Assembly: GCF_041346945.1 (NCBI RefSeq)
Contig: NZ_CP166850.1
Coordinates: 5,750,501-5,814,500, forward strand
Direction of reading: 5' to 3'
Length of the DNA: 64,000 nt
Source of the DNA: Amycolatopsis sp. cg9
GTDB taxonomy: Bacteria; Actinomycetota; Actinomycetes; Mycobacteriales; Pseudonocardiaceae
The position numbers and the translations under genes were made by a program. The notes under the pieces are model-generated. The model was not told where the DNA came from and searched no databases. It saw only the letters and a list, made by a program, of their open reading frames with translations. Positions 1 to 8,615 of the stretch are shown here, one piece after another (within the stretch, counting starts at the first letter, position 1; every line of letters begins with the position of its first letter).

Positions 1-308
1 CGGCCGCGGTCTTCGATGATCGTGTCGACCATCGCGGCGACGGAGGATTCGTCGGCCACGTCCACCCGGACGGCCAGTCCGTTCCCGCCGGCGTCGTGGA
101 TCTCCTTGACCACCGCCTCCGCTTTGGCGAGGTCGAGATCGGCCACCACGGAGATGGCGCCGGCTGCGGCGAACTGGCGCGCCAGCTCGCGGCCGATGCC
201 TTGCCCGGCGCCGGTGACGACGACTACCCGCCCCTCGACGCTGAAGTCCCGTGCCGAGGCCGGCACACCGGAGTCCTGAGGGGTGTGAGTGAGAGGCGTC
301 GTCGTCAT
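1..308 (-). CDS. SDR family oxidoreductase, N-terminal part
   Basis: The gene runs off the left edge, so only about the first 102 residues are visible. They form the start of a Rossmann fold: a short polar leader, then VVVVTGAGQGIG (the TGxxxGxG dinucleotide-binding motif) near residues 29-40, and VADLD at the end of the second strand, which usually sets NAD versus NADP preference; the Asp favours NAD. The catalytic Ser/Tyr/Lys lie outside the window. The ATG at 306-308 is the first start in frame. It is divergent from the cupin gene, and an inverted repeat at 312-344 lies right at its start, so it is probably controlled with the 398-5570 operon. The substrate is unknown. Confidence 0.85.
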   Translation of the reverse strand, partial: MTTTPLTHTPQDSGVPASARDFSVEGRVVVVTGAGQGIGRELARQFAAAGAISVVADLDLAKAEAVVKEIHDAGGNGLAVRVDVADESSVAAMVDTIIEDRG

Positions 309-311
309 GGG

Positions 312-344
312 TTGAACATATCCTGCAATATGGGATATTGTCAA
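312..344. promoter_or_regulatory. Inverted-repeat operator 1 (probable IclR site)
   Basis: The arms TTGAACATATC and GATATTGTCAA are 11 bp each with an 11-bp spacer, and they match at 9 of 11 positions. The same arms with the same spacer recur at 5576-5608 in front of the IclR gene. The site lies between the divergent SDR (start 308) and cupin (start 398) genes, where a regulator could control both. Binding by the local IclR protein is inferred. Confidence 0.7.
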
Positions 345-397
345 TCAGGTGGCCGGTTCTGCGCCGGCCGAACGACATCGACTTTGAGGAGCGGGAG

Positions 398-1237
398 ATG
401 CGCGTAAGCAAGGCGGCCGACACCGGCAGCGAGCGGGTCGGAACCATGCGCGAGGGGACGCTCGACCAGAAGCACCTGCTGTTCGGCGAAGACGGCTCGC
501 GCAACAACTACGACCTGAACATGGGACTCACCGGCGGTGGCGGCTGGCGGACCCCGCGGCACCGGCACAACTTCGACCAGATCCGTTACGTCATCGCGGG
601 CAAGCTGCCCTTCACCGAGACCGACGTGCTGGAACAGGGCTGGGTGGGGTACTTCCCCGAAAGTGTCCACTATGGACCACAGGAACGCCCCGAAGGACTG
701 CGCACCATGGTTCTCCAGTGCGGTGGCGCGAGCGGCGCCGGCTACCTGAGCGTCGCGCAGCGGGAGGCGACGAACGCCGAGCTGGCCAAGACCGGCGAGT
801 TCAAGAAGGGCAAGTACCACTACACCGACGCCGACGGTGTGGCCCGGGTAGTGGACGGCTCGCAGGCGATCTTCGAGCACGCCACGGGCGGCAAGCTGGA
901 GTTCGCGACTCCGCGGTACACCGACGTCATCACGATGAACCCCGCGGCCTACGACTGGCTCCCGCAGGGCGATGAGGGCGTCGCGGAGAAGTGGCTCGGC
1001 AGCTTCACCGAACGCAACCTGCGCATCGGGTTCCTGCGCCTCGACGCCGGCGCGGTGTACCGGGCAGGGCAGCACCCCTCCATCGAGATCCTGTTCCAGA
1101 TCGACGGTCAAGTCTCGGCCGGCGGCGAGAAGTACGGTCCCGAAACCGGGTACGAGTTCCTCGCCAACGAGGGACCGGTGCCGGTCGAGGCCGTCGAGCC
1201 GACCGAGTTCTTCCGCGCGGTGCTGCACACGTTCTGA
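398..1237 (+). CDS. Cupin-domain protein
   Basis: A 279-residue protein. The first cupin motif is seen at about residues 55-64 (HRHNFDQIRY), with the G-x5-P-xG type second part following. A second half (about residues 200-279, including HPSIEILFQIDGQ) looks like a second barrel, so this is probably a bicupin. Such proteins are metal-dependent dioxygenases, isomerases or binding proteins; the sequence does not say which. The ATG at 398 follows a good ribosome site (GAGGAG at 386-391); upstream in-frame starts would run into the operator. It is first in an operon with a hydroxyacid dehydrogenase and an aldehyde dehydrogenase, so a catabolic role is likely. Confidence 0.75.
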   Translation: MRVSKAADTGSERVGTMREGTLDQKHLLFGEDGSRNNYDLNMGLTGGGGWRTPRHRHNFDQIRYVIAGKLPFTETDVLEQGWVGYFPESVHYGPQERPEGLRTMVLQCGGASGAGYLSVAQREATNAELAKTGEFKKGKYHYTDADGVARVVDGSQAIFEHATGGKLEFATPRYTDVITMNPAAYDWLPQGDEGVAEKWLGSFTERNLRIGFLRLDAGAVYRAGQHPSIEILFQIDGQVSAGGEKYGPETGYEFLANEGPVPVEAVEPTEFFRAVLHTF

Positions 1238-1245
1238 GCCGGCTG

Positions 1246-4128
1246 ATGAACGATTCCCCGACGGCGTTGCTCCGGCAGCTCGCTGAAGTCGGCGTGCCCG
1301 CGGACGCGTCGCCCCGGCGCCGATCCGAGTACGCCTACGACGCCTCCAACTACCGCGTCGAACCCCTCGCGGTCGCGTTCCCGCGCTCGGTCGACGACGT
1401 CGTGGCCGCCGTCGCGGCGTGCCGGGCGACCGGTACCGCGATCATCGCCCGCGGCGGCGGCACGTCGATGGCGGGCAACGCCGTCGGTCCCGGGCTCGTC
1501 TTGGACTTCTCGCGGCACATGAACCGCGTCCTCGCGATCGACGAGGAGGCCGGGACGGTCGACGTCGAGCCCGGCGTCGTGCTCGCGGCGCTCTCTCGTG
1601 AGGTGGAGCGGGCGACCGGCGGGCGCCGCACGTTCGCGCCGGACCCGTCGTCGAAGAACCGCGCGACGATCGGGGGAGCGATCGGGAACGACGCGTGCGG
1701 CAACCACTCGGTCCGCTACGGCCGTACGTCCGACCACGTAGCCGAGATCGACGTCGTCACCTCCGACGGCGCGCGGCTGACGGCGACGGAGACGGGGCTG
1801 CGGGCCACCGATCCCGCGGACTCGTTCTCGGCCGGCCGGGCGGCGGCGCTCACGGCGTCGCTGACCCGGCTCGCCCGGGAGAACCTGAGCGCGTTCCGCG
1901 TCGAACTCGGCCGCATCCCCCGGCAGGTTTCGGGCTACCACCTCGAGAACTTGTTGCCGGAGCGGAAGTTCAACGTCGCGCGCGCCGTCGTCGGCTCCGA
2001 GGGGACGTGGGCCGTCGTCGTCGGTGCCCGGATGAAGCTCGTGCCGAAACCGGCGGCCGCGTTGCTCGTCTGCCTCGGCTACGAGGACGTCGTCGACGCC
2101 GCCCGTGACATCCCGGCGATCCTCGAGTTCTCGCCGGCGGCGGTCGAGGGGACCGACGAGGCGATCGTCGCGACCATGCGGCACCGGCGTGGACCCGACT
2201 CAGTCCTCGGACTGCCCGAGGGGCGGGCGTGGCTTTTCGTGGACCTCGACGGCGACGACCCCGGGTCGGTCCGCGCGCAGGCCGACCGGCTGCTCGCGCG
2301 CCTGGCGGAGAACGGGCGGCTGGTGCAGGGGCGAGTGGCCGCGGACTCCGCGGAACGCGCGTCGCTCTGGCGGGTGCGGGAAGACGGGGCGGGACTGTCG
2401 TCCCGGCTGGCGTCGGGCGGCGAGTCCTGGCCGGGGTGGGAGGACTCGGCGGTCGCTCCCGAGCGGCTTGCCGACTACCTCGCCGATCTCCGGGAGCTCC
2501 TGGCAGAATACCGCCTCACCGGGGTCATGTACGGGCACTTCGGGGCCGGCTGCATGCACATCCGCATCACCTACGACTTGCGCAGCGAGGAGGGCCGCGA
2601 GGTCTTCCGCAAGTTCACCCGCCGGGCCGCGGAACTCGTGGTCCGGCACGGCGGATCGCTGTCCGGCGAGCACGGAGACGGCCGGGCGCGGTCCGAGCTG
2701 CTGTCGCTCATGTACTCGCCGGAGGTGATGGCGGCGTTCGCCGAGTGCCGCCGGTTGTGGGACCCCGCCGGCATCCTGAACCCCGGCTCCATGACCGACC
2801 CCGATCCGATGGACGCCCATCTCGCACTGGCCGGGGTACCGGACCGCGAATGGCGCATGAGCTTCGACCTGCACCCGGCCGGCGGCACGGACCCGTGGGT
2901 GCACGCCGTCCAGGGCTGCATCGGCGTGGGCCGGTGCCGCGCGGACAGCGGCGGGGTGATGTGCCCGAGCTACCGCGCCACCCGCGACGAGAAGGACTCG
3001 ACCCGCGGCCGCGCCCGCGTCCTGCAGGACATGGTCCGCGGCGCACGTACGGTCGAGCAGGGCTGGCGATCCGAAGAGGTCCGCGAAGCCCTGGACCTGT
3101 GCCTGTCGTGCAAGGCCTGCTCGACCGACTGCCCGGCCGGAGTGGACATGGCCACGTACAAGGCGGAGTTCTTCCACCACTACTACCGTCGCCGGCTCCG
3201 GCCGCGCTCGCACTTCTCGCTCGGCTGGCTGCCGCGCTGGCTCAAGCTGACCAGCCGCGTCTCCGGTGTCGTCAACACCGTCCTCGCGACCCGGTTGGGC
3301 CCGCTCTTGGCCGCGGCGGGCGGGCTCACCACGAAACGTGCGCTGCCGCGGTTCGCCGGAGCGCGGGAGTGGCGGCGCGAGGCCGCCGACGTCCCGGCCG
3401 GGGACGGTTCGGTGGTTCTGTTCGTGGACACGTTCACGCGCGGCTTCCGGCCCGAGGTCGCCGGCGCGGCGGCTCGCGTCCTCGCCGACGCCGGTGACGC
3501 CGTCGCTTGCTCGGCTGACGCCTGCTGCGGCCTGACGTGGATCTCCACGGGCCAGTTGAAGACCGCGCGGCGGCTCCTGGTCAAGGCCGCGAAAGCCCTC
3601 GACGACGGCACCGACCGGCCGATCGTCGTCATCGAGCCCAGCTGCGCGGCCGCGTTGCGCAAGGACCTGCCCGAGTTGGTCCCCACGGAGCAGGCCAAGC
3701 GGGTCGCGGCGCGCGTACGCAGCTTCGCCGCGCACCTGGCCGACCGGGTGTCAACGGGCTGGAAACCGGCTCCCGGGCCGGGACAGGTGGTGCTCCAGAC
3801 GCATTGCCACGAGTACTCGGTCTTCGGCAGCGCGGCCCAGCGGACGGTGCTCGAAGCAGCCGGGGTGCGCACCATCGTCGACGCGAACGGCTGCTGCGGC
3901 GTCGCCGGGAACTTCGGCTTCGAAGCCGCGCACTACGACGTGAGCATGCAGGTCGCCGAGACCGCGCTCGCCCCCGCGCTCGGCACCACCGGCCACGACG
4001 TCGCCGTGCTGACCGACGGCTTCTCCTGCGCCCGTCAGGTGGACCAGCTCGATCCCACGAGGCCCGGCCTGCACCTGGCCCAGCTTCTCGACCCGAACCC
4101 CAGCAAGGAAAACGAGGAACTCACGTGA
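1246..4128 (+). CDS. FAD-linked 2-hydroxyacid dehydrogenase with fused Fe-S/CCG domains
   Basis: A 960-residue fusion of the YdiJ / GlcD-GlpC kind. Order: a PCMH-type FAD domain (about residues 30-260, with RGGGTSMAGN and a Gly-rich loop), an FAD-oxidase C-terminal domain (to about 530, with HGGSLSGEHGDGRARSELL), a 4Fe-4S section with CIGVGRC near residue 557 and CLSCKACSTDCP near 621, and two cysteine-rich CCG motifs (ACCGLTW near 760, GCCGVAGNFGF near 882). Family members oxidise D-lactate, D-2-hydroxyglutarate or related acids and pass electrons to quinones. The start ATG at 1246 lies 9 bp after the cupin stop. It overlaps the next gene by 4 bp (GTGA), so the products are probably made in balance. 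Confidence 0.88.
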   Translation: MNDSPTALLRQLAEVGVPADASPRRRSEYAYDASNYRVEPLAVAFPRSVDDVVAAVAACRATGTAIIARGGGTSMAGNAVGPGLVLDFSRHMNRVLAIDEEAGTVDVEPGVVLAALSREVERATGGRRTFAPDPSSKNRATIGGAIGNDACGNHSVRYGRTSDHVAEIDVVTSDGARLTATETGLRATDPADSFSAGRAAALTASLTRLARENLSAFRVELGRIPRQVSGYHLENLLPERKFNVARAVVGSEGTWAVVVGARMKLVPKPAAALLVCLGYEDVVDAARDIPAILEFSPAAVEGTDEAIVATMRHRRGPDSVLGLPEGRAWLFVDLDGDDPGSVRAQADRLLARLAENGRLVQGRVAADSAERASLWRVREDGAGLSSRLASGGESWPGWEDSAVAPERLADYLADLRELLAEYRLTGVMYGHFGAGCMHIRITYDLRSEEGREVFRKFTRRAAELVVRHGGSLSGEHGDGRARSELLSLMYSPEVMAAFAECRRLWDPAGILNPGSMTDPDPMDAHLALAGVPDREWRMSFDLHPAGGTDPWVHAVQGCIGVGRCRADSGGVMCPSYRATRDEKDSTRGRARVLQDMVRGARTVEQGWRSEEVREALDLCLSCKACSTDCPAGVDMATYKAEFFHHYYRRRLRPRSHFSLGWLPRWLKLTSRVSGVVNTVLATRLGPLLAAAGGLTTKRALPRFAGAREWRREAADVPAGDGSVVLFVDTFTRGFRPEVAGAAARVLADAGDAVACSADACCGLTWISTGQLKTARRLLVKAAKALDDGTDRPIVVIEPSCAAALRKDLPELVPTEQAKRVAARVRSFAAHLADRVSTGWKPAPGPGQVVLQTHCHEYSVFGSAAQRTVLEAAGVRTIVDANGCCGVAGNFGFEAAHYDVSMQVAETALAPALGTTGHDVAVLTDGFSCARQVDQLDPTRPGLHLAQLLDPNPSKENEELT

Positions 4129-5570
4129 CCATCGGCAAAGTCAGCACCGGCGTCTTCATCGACGGACAGTGGGGCGAAGCCGCCTCCGGCGCCCGCTTCG
4201 ACGTCGTCAACCCGGCGACCGAAGAAGTCATCGCGACGGTGGCCGACGGCGGCGCCGAGGACGCGATCCGCGCGATCGAAGCCGCGGGGCGCGCGCAGAA
4301 CGATTGGGCCAAGACCGCTCCCCGTGAGCGCAGTGAGATCCTGCGTCGCGCCTACGACCTGATCATGGCGCGGCAGGACGAGCTCGCACTCGTCATGACC
4401 ACGGAGATGGGCAAGCCGCTCGCCGAAGCCAAGGGTGAGGTGGCCTACGCCGCCGAGTTCTTCCGGTGGTTCGCCGAAGAAGCCGTCCGCATCGGCGGCG
4501 ACCTAACGACGACGGGCGACGGGAAGAACCGCATCCTCGTCTCGCGCGAACCCGTCGGCCCCTGCGTGCTGGTGACCCCGTGGAACTTCCCGCTCGCGAT
4601 GGGCACGCGCAAGATCGGACCGGCCATCGCGGCCGGCTGCACGATCGTGTTCAAGCCCGCCAACCTCACCCCGCTCTCGTCGCTGGCACTGGTGGACATC
4701 CTCGGCGAGGCCGGACTCCCCGCGGGCGTGCTCAACGTCGTGTGCACGACGAAGGCGTCCTCGGTGGTCACGCCGTGGATGTCGAGCGGCATCGCCCGCA
4801 AGATCAGCTTCACCGGCTCGACCGCGGTGGGCGTCCGCCTGCTCGAACAGGCGTCGCAGCACGTCATGCGCTCGTCGATGGAACTGGGCGGGAACGCACC
4901 CTTCCTGGTGTTCGAGGACGCGGACCTGGACCGCGCGGTCGAAGGGGCGGTCGCGGCCAAGATGCGCAACATGGGCGAGGCCTGCACGGCCGCGAACCGG
5001 ATCTTCGTGCAGCGGTCCGTCGCCGAGGAGTTCGCTCGACGGCTCGCGGCGCGGCTCGGTGCGCTGACGGTCGGCGACGGCGCCGAGCCCGGCATCGAGG
5101 TCGGCCCGCTCGTGGAAGAGAAGGCCCTGCGGAAGGTCCAGGAGCTGGTCGACGACGCCGTCGGCAAGGGTGCGAAGGTCGTCTGCGGCGGGAACCGGCC
5201 GGACCGCCCGGGCTACTTCTACTCGCCGACGGTCCTCTCCGACGTCTCGGCCGAGGCCAACCTCATGACCGAGGAGATCTTCGGGCCGGTGGCGCCGGTC
5301 GTCCCGTTCGACACGGAGGAGGAGGCCGTCCGCCTGGCCAACGACACCCCGTGGGGGCTCGCGGGCTACCTGTTCACCCAGGACGTGGACCGCGGGTTCC
5401 GGGTGGGCGAGGCGCTCGAGGTCGGTATGGTCGGCCTGAACACGGGGATCGTGTCCAACCCGGCCGCGCCCTTCGGTGGCGTCAAGGCTTCCGGGCTGGG
5501 TCGTGAGGGCGGCCGCGTAGGCATCGACGAGTTCCTGGAGTACAAATACATGGCCGTGCCTCGCACGTGA
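4125..5570 (+). CDS. NAD(P)-dependent aldehyde (succinate-semialdehyde type) dehydrogenase
   Basis: A 481-residue enzyme of normal length for the family. Seen: PWNFP near residue 150, the cofactor loop FTGSTAVG near 229, general-base Glu in ELGGNAPF near 252 and nucleophile Cys in GEACTAANR near 286. The overall likeness is to GabD-type enzymes, which turn succinate semialdehyde to succinate, but related enzymes take other short semialdehydes. The GTG start overlaps the upstream stop and has GAGGAAC in front. It is the last gene of the operon; the operator before the IclR gene follows directly after its stop. Confidence 0.9.
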   Translation: MTIGKVSTGVFIDGQWGEAASGARFDVVNPATEEVIATVADGGAEDAIRAIEAAGRAQNDWAKTAPRERSEILRRAYDLIMARQDELALVMTTEMGKPLAEAKGEVAYAAEFFRWFAEEAVRIGGDLTTTGDGKNRILVSREPVGPCVLVTPWNFPLAMGTRKIGPAIAAGCTIVFKPANLTPLSSLALVDILGEAGLPAGVLNVVCTTKASSVVTPWMSSGIARKISFTGSTAVGVRLLEQASQHVMRSSMELGGNAPFLVFEDADLDRAVEGAVAAKMRNMGEACTAANRIFVQRSVAEEFARRLAARLGALTVGDGAEPGIEVGPLVEEKALRKVQELVDDAVGKGAKVVCGGNRPDRPGYFYSPTVLSDVSAEANLMTEEIFGPVAPVVPFDTEEEAVRLANDTPWGLAGYLFTQDVDRGFRVGEALEVGMVGLNTGIVSNPAAPFGGVKASGLGREGGRVGIDEFLEYKYMAVPRT

Positions 5571-5575
5571 GTAGT

Positions 5576-5608
5576 TTGACAATATCTCACATGGCGGGAT
5601 ATTGTCAC
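5576..5608. promoter_or_regulatory. Inverted-repeat operator 2 (probable IclR site)
   Basis: The core is a perfect repeat: TGACAATATC at 5577-5586 and GATATTGTCA at 5598-5607, with an 11-bp spacer. It ends a few bases before the GTG start of the IclR gene at 5613, as expected for self-repression. It has the same arms and spacing as the site at 312-344. Confidence 0.75.
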
Positions 5609-5612
5609 TGCC

Positions 5613-6389
5613 GTGACCGAGACGACGGACAGCGCGAGCAGCCTGGCCAAAATGCTCACCATCTTGCAGCTGTTCAGTGAGAAAGAGCCCGTCTGGTCGA
5701 CGGCCGCCATCCTGGAGGCGCTCGAGACCTCGAGGTCGACGGGGTACCGCTACATCAAGACCCTGCACGAGGCCGGGCTGATCAACGCGGTCCGCAACGG
5801 CCAGTACGCGCTCGGCCCGCGGATCATCGAGATGGATCTGCAGATGCGGCTGACGGATCCGCTGCTGCTGGCCAGTCACGGTGTGCTCGAAGACCTGGTG
5901 GACAAGATCGGGCACTCGGCGCTGCTGTGCACCGCGTTCCGGGATTCGGTGCTGTGCGTCGGCGAGGCCCGCGCCCCGAAGAGCCCCGAAAACCGGTTCC
6001 TTCGCGGGCAGCGGCGCCCGCTGTTCCAAGGGGCGGTGTCGAAGGTCGTGCTGGCCTACTTGCCCCACCACCGCTTGAAGGCGATCTACCCGCGCCAGCA
6101 GGCGGAGATCGAGAAGGCCGGGCTGGGCAGCACCTGGAGCGAGTTCCGTGCGGCCCTGGGCAAGATCAAGAAGGACGGCTACGCGCTGACGGTGGGGGAG
6201 TTCAACCCCGGCGTCTACAGCGTCGCGGCGCCCGTCCTCGACGACCAGAAGACCTCGCTGGGTAGCGTGGGTGTCGCATGGGACGAGAAGGAGCGGCGCG
6301 ACGTCGACGTCGAGCACGCGGTGCTCGCCGTCAAACAGGCGGCGGCGACGATCTCGGAGCGCCTGCTGGAGCACCAGCGTGGCGGATGA
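5613..6389 (+). CDS. IclR family transcriptional regulator
   Basis: A 258-residue protein with the two IclR parts: a winged HTH in about residues 10-70 (SLAKMLTILQLF, then SRSTGYRYIKTLHEAGLI) and an effector domain from about 85 onward that ends by sensing a small metabolite. IclR proteins bind palindromes near or over the promoter. Two copies of one palindrome (312-344 and 5576-5608) sit in the two control regions of this catabolic unit, so it most likely controls the SDR, the cupin operon and itself. The GTG at 5613 is the only plausible start after the operator. It is convergent with the molybdenum enzyme operon. Confidence 0.9.
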   Translation: MTETTDSASSLAKMLTILQLFSEKEPVWSTAAILEALETSRSTGYRYIKTLHEAGLINAVRNGQYALGPRIIEMDLQMRLTDPLLLASHGVLEDLVDKIGHSALLCTAFRDSVLCVGEARAPKSPENRFLRGQRRPLFQGAVSKVVLAYLPHHRLKAIYPRQQAEIEKAGLGSTWSEFRAALGKIKKDGYALTVGEFNPGVYSVAAPVLDDQKTSLGSVGVAWDEKERRDVDVEHAVLAVKQAAATISERLLEHQRGG

Positions 6390-6422
6390 CCTCCTTCGGC
6401 ATAGGGAAGGCGGCTGCGGTCC

Positions 6423-8615
6423 TCACAGCAGGGCATCCGCGGTGATCGGGAAATCGCGGATCCGGCGCCCGGTGGCGTGGAAGACCGCGTTGGCGATCGC
6501 CGGGGCGACGCCGACCAGCACGAGTTCGGCCAGGCCCTTGACCCCGAGGGGGTCGGCTTCGCGGTCTTCGCCGTCCAGGTAGATCGCGCGGAGGTCGCGG
6601 ATGTCGGCGTTGACCGGCACCAGGTAGTCGGCGAGGTTGGCGTTGACGATGCGGCCGTCGCGCGGATCGGTGACCGTGTGCTCCAGCAGAGCGGCGCCGA
6701 TGCCGCCGACCATGCCGCCGAGAGCCTGGCTGTCGGCGAGCTTGGGGTTGACGATGCGGCCCGCGTCGTAGACGCCGAGCAGGCGCCGGACCCGGATGAG
6801 GCCGAGGCGGGCGTCGACGGCGACTTCGGCGAAGGCCGCGCCGTAGCCGTACATCGAGAACCGGTTCTCCGGCGAGGGCGCCCAGGACCCGATCACCTCG
6901 AGGTGATCGCGGCCGTTGCGCGTGAGCAGCTGCCGGTAGGTCTCGCCGCGCGTGGGATCGCTCTTCACGTGCATTCGTCCTTTTCGGACGAGCACGTCGT
7001 CCGGATTGACGCCGCGCAGGGGAGATCGAGGGTCGTTGACGGCCAGGGTGATGGCCTGGCGGCGGACCTTGTCGCAGCCGTCCTGGACGGCGGAGCCGAC
7101 GCTGGCCATGGTCATCGAGCCGCCGTGGGGCGGGGTCGGTGGCATGAGGGAGTCGCCGAGCCGGAACCGCACGGTGTCCATGGTCAGGCCGAGGGCGTCG
7201 GCGGCGACCTGGGGCATCGAGGTGTAGGTGCCGGGGCCCATGTCGCTGGTCGCGGACTCGACCAGTGCCGTACCGTCGGCGTTCAGCCGGACGTGGGCCT
7301 GCGCCGGGGCGCGCGCGGTGTCGTAGACCGCGGCGGCCATGCCGGTGCCGATCAGCCAGTCGCCGTCCCTGGTGGAGGCCGGCTTGGGATTGCGACGGCG
7401 CCACCCGAATTCGTGCGCGCCGACGTCGTAGCATTCGCGCAGCCGCCGGGTGGAGAACGGCTGCCCGGTGGACTCGTCGGCCGCCGGTTCGTTGCGTTTG
7501 CGCAGCTCGATGGGGTCGATGCCGAGTTCGTGGGCGAGCTCGTCCATCGCGGACTCGATGACGAGGGCGGCGGAGGCGTAGCCGGGCCCGCGCATCCAGA
7601 TCGGGGTGTTCACGTCGAGCGGGACGGTCGAGTAGGCCTGGCGGACGTTCGGCATGCTGTAGAGCATCTGGCCGGGTGCCAGCATCGCCTCGGTGAACGT
7701 CTCGTAGCTGGAGGTCTCGCCGCGGATCTCGTGGGTCATCGCGGTGAGCCGCCCCGTGCGGTCGCTGCCGAGCCGGAGCCGGTAGGAGTAGGCGGGCCGG
7801 AACCCGGTGCCGAAGTACAGCTGCCGGCGCGCCATGACCAGCTTGACCGGGCGTCCGGTTTCGCGGGCGGCGAGCGCGGCGACGGTGGTGTGCGGCCAGG
7901 CCCGCAGCCCGCTGCCGAACGCGCCGCCGACGAACGGCGAGATGACCCGGACCGACGTCTGCGGGATGCCGAACACGGCCGCGAGCTCCTGCTGGGTACC
8001 GCCGACCACCCACTGGGTCTTGTCCCAGACCGTGAGCCGGTCGCCGTCCCAGCGGGCGATCGTGGCGTGCGGCTCCATCGGGTTGTGGTGGTTGCGGGCG
8101 GTCCGGTAGGTCAGGTCCAGCCGGACCGGCGCGGTGCCCAGCGCACCCTCGGCGTCGCCGCGCGCGTAGGTCGCCGGCTCGTCGGCCGGGGCGGTGGCCA
8201 GGTCGGTGCTCGGCTGCTCGGCGGCGTAGGTCACCGTCACCAGACGGGCGCCCTGCTGGGCGGCTTCGTGAGTGGTGGCGACCACGACGGCGACCGGTTG
8301 GCCGAAGAACCGCACCCGGTCGTCCTGGAAGACCCGCAGCCTCGTACCCGGCGGGTTGTTCGAACCCGGATTGTCCACGTAGGGCAGTCGCGGTGCGTTG
8401 CGGTGGCTGATCACGCGCAGGACGCCGGGGTGCGCGAGGGCGCCGCGGTCGTCGATGACCGTGATGCGGCCCCGTCCGACGCTGCTGTCCACGACTGCCG
8501 CGTACAGGACGCCGTCCGTGGGGTGGTCGGCGGCGTAGAGCGCGCGCCCGGTGACCTTGAGCCGTCCGTCCACCCGGGACTGCGGGGTGCCGACGGCGGT
8601 GCGGGGCTGGATCAT
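6423..8615 (-). CDS. Molybdopterin-binding large subunit of aldehyde oxidase (PaoC/YagR type)
   Basis: A 730-residue subunit of the xanthine dehydrogenase superfamily carrying the molybdenum site. Seen: an N-terminal DGRLKVTGRALYAAD segment typical of the family, FVGGAFGSGLRAWPH (cofactor-binding GGxFG loop), MRGPGYASA, and near the end GVKGLAELVLVG, whose Glu corresponds to the catalytic base. It has the short PaoC length without fused FAD or Fe-S domains. ATG at 8613-8615 overlaps the FAD-subunit stop (ATGA). Third gene of the operon 10205 to 6423. Probable job: oxidation of aldehydes outside the cytoplasm, with the two partner subunits. Confidence 0.9.
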   Translation of the reverse strand: MIQPRTAVGTPQSRVDGRLKVTGRALYAADHPTDGVLYAAVVDSSVGRGRITVIDDRGALAHPGVLRVISHRNAPRLPYVDNPGSNNPPGTRLRVFQDDRVRFFGQPVAVVVATTHEAAQQGARLVTVTYAAEQPSTDLATAPADEPATYARGDAEGALGTAPVRLDLTYRTARNHHNPMEPHATIARWDGDRLTVWDKTQWVVGGTQQELAAVFGIPQTSVRVISPFVGGAFGSGLRAWPHTTVAALAARETGRPVKLVMARRQLYFGTGFRPAYSYRLRLGSDRTGRLTAMTHEIRGETSSYETFTEAMLAPGQMLYSMPNVRQAYSTVPLDVNTPIWMRGPGYASAALVIESAMDELAHELGIDPIELRKRNEPAADESTGQPFSTRRLRECYDVGAHEFGWRRRNPKPASTRDGDWLIGTGMAAAVYDTARAPAQAHVRLNADGTALVESATSDMGPGTYTSMPQVAADALGLTMDTVRFRLGDSLMPPTPPHGGSMTMASVGSAVQDGCDKVRRQAITLAVNDPRSPLRGVNPDDVLVRKGRMHVKSDPTRGETYRQLLTRNGRDHLEVIGSWAPSPENRFSMYGYGAAFAEVAVDARLGLIRVRRLLGVYDAGRIVNPKLADSQALGGMVGGIGAALLEHTVTDPRDGRIVNANLADYLVPVNADIRDLRAIYLDGEDREADPLGVKGLAELVLVGVAPAIANAVFHATGRRIRDFPITADALL

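Noticed and set aside
341..1228. Long open frame on the minus strand across the cupin gene
   Set aside because: It is opposite a gene with a recognised fold and ribosome site. Its product has no motif and is rich in Arg, Val and Glu, as expected for an antisense frame in high-GC DNA.
2200..6374. Long minus-strand frames opposite the FAD/Fe-S dehydrogenase, aldehyde dehydrogenase and IclR genes
   Set aside because: The plus-strand products have complete catalytic motifs; the antisense products have none.
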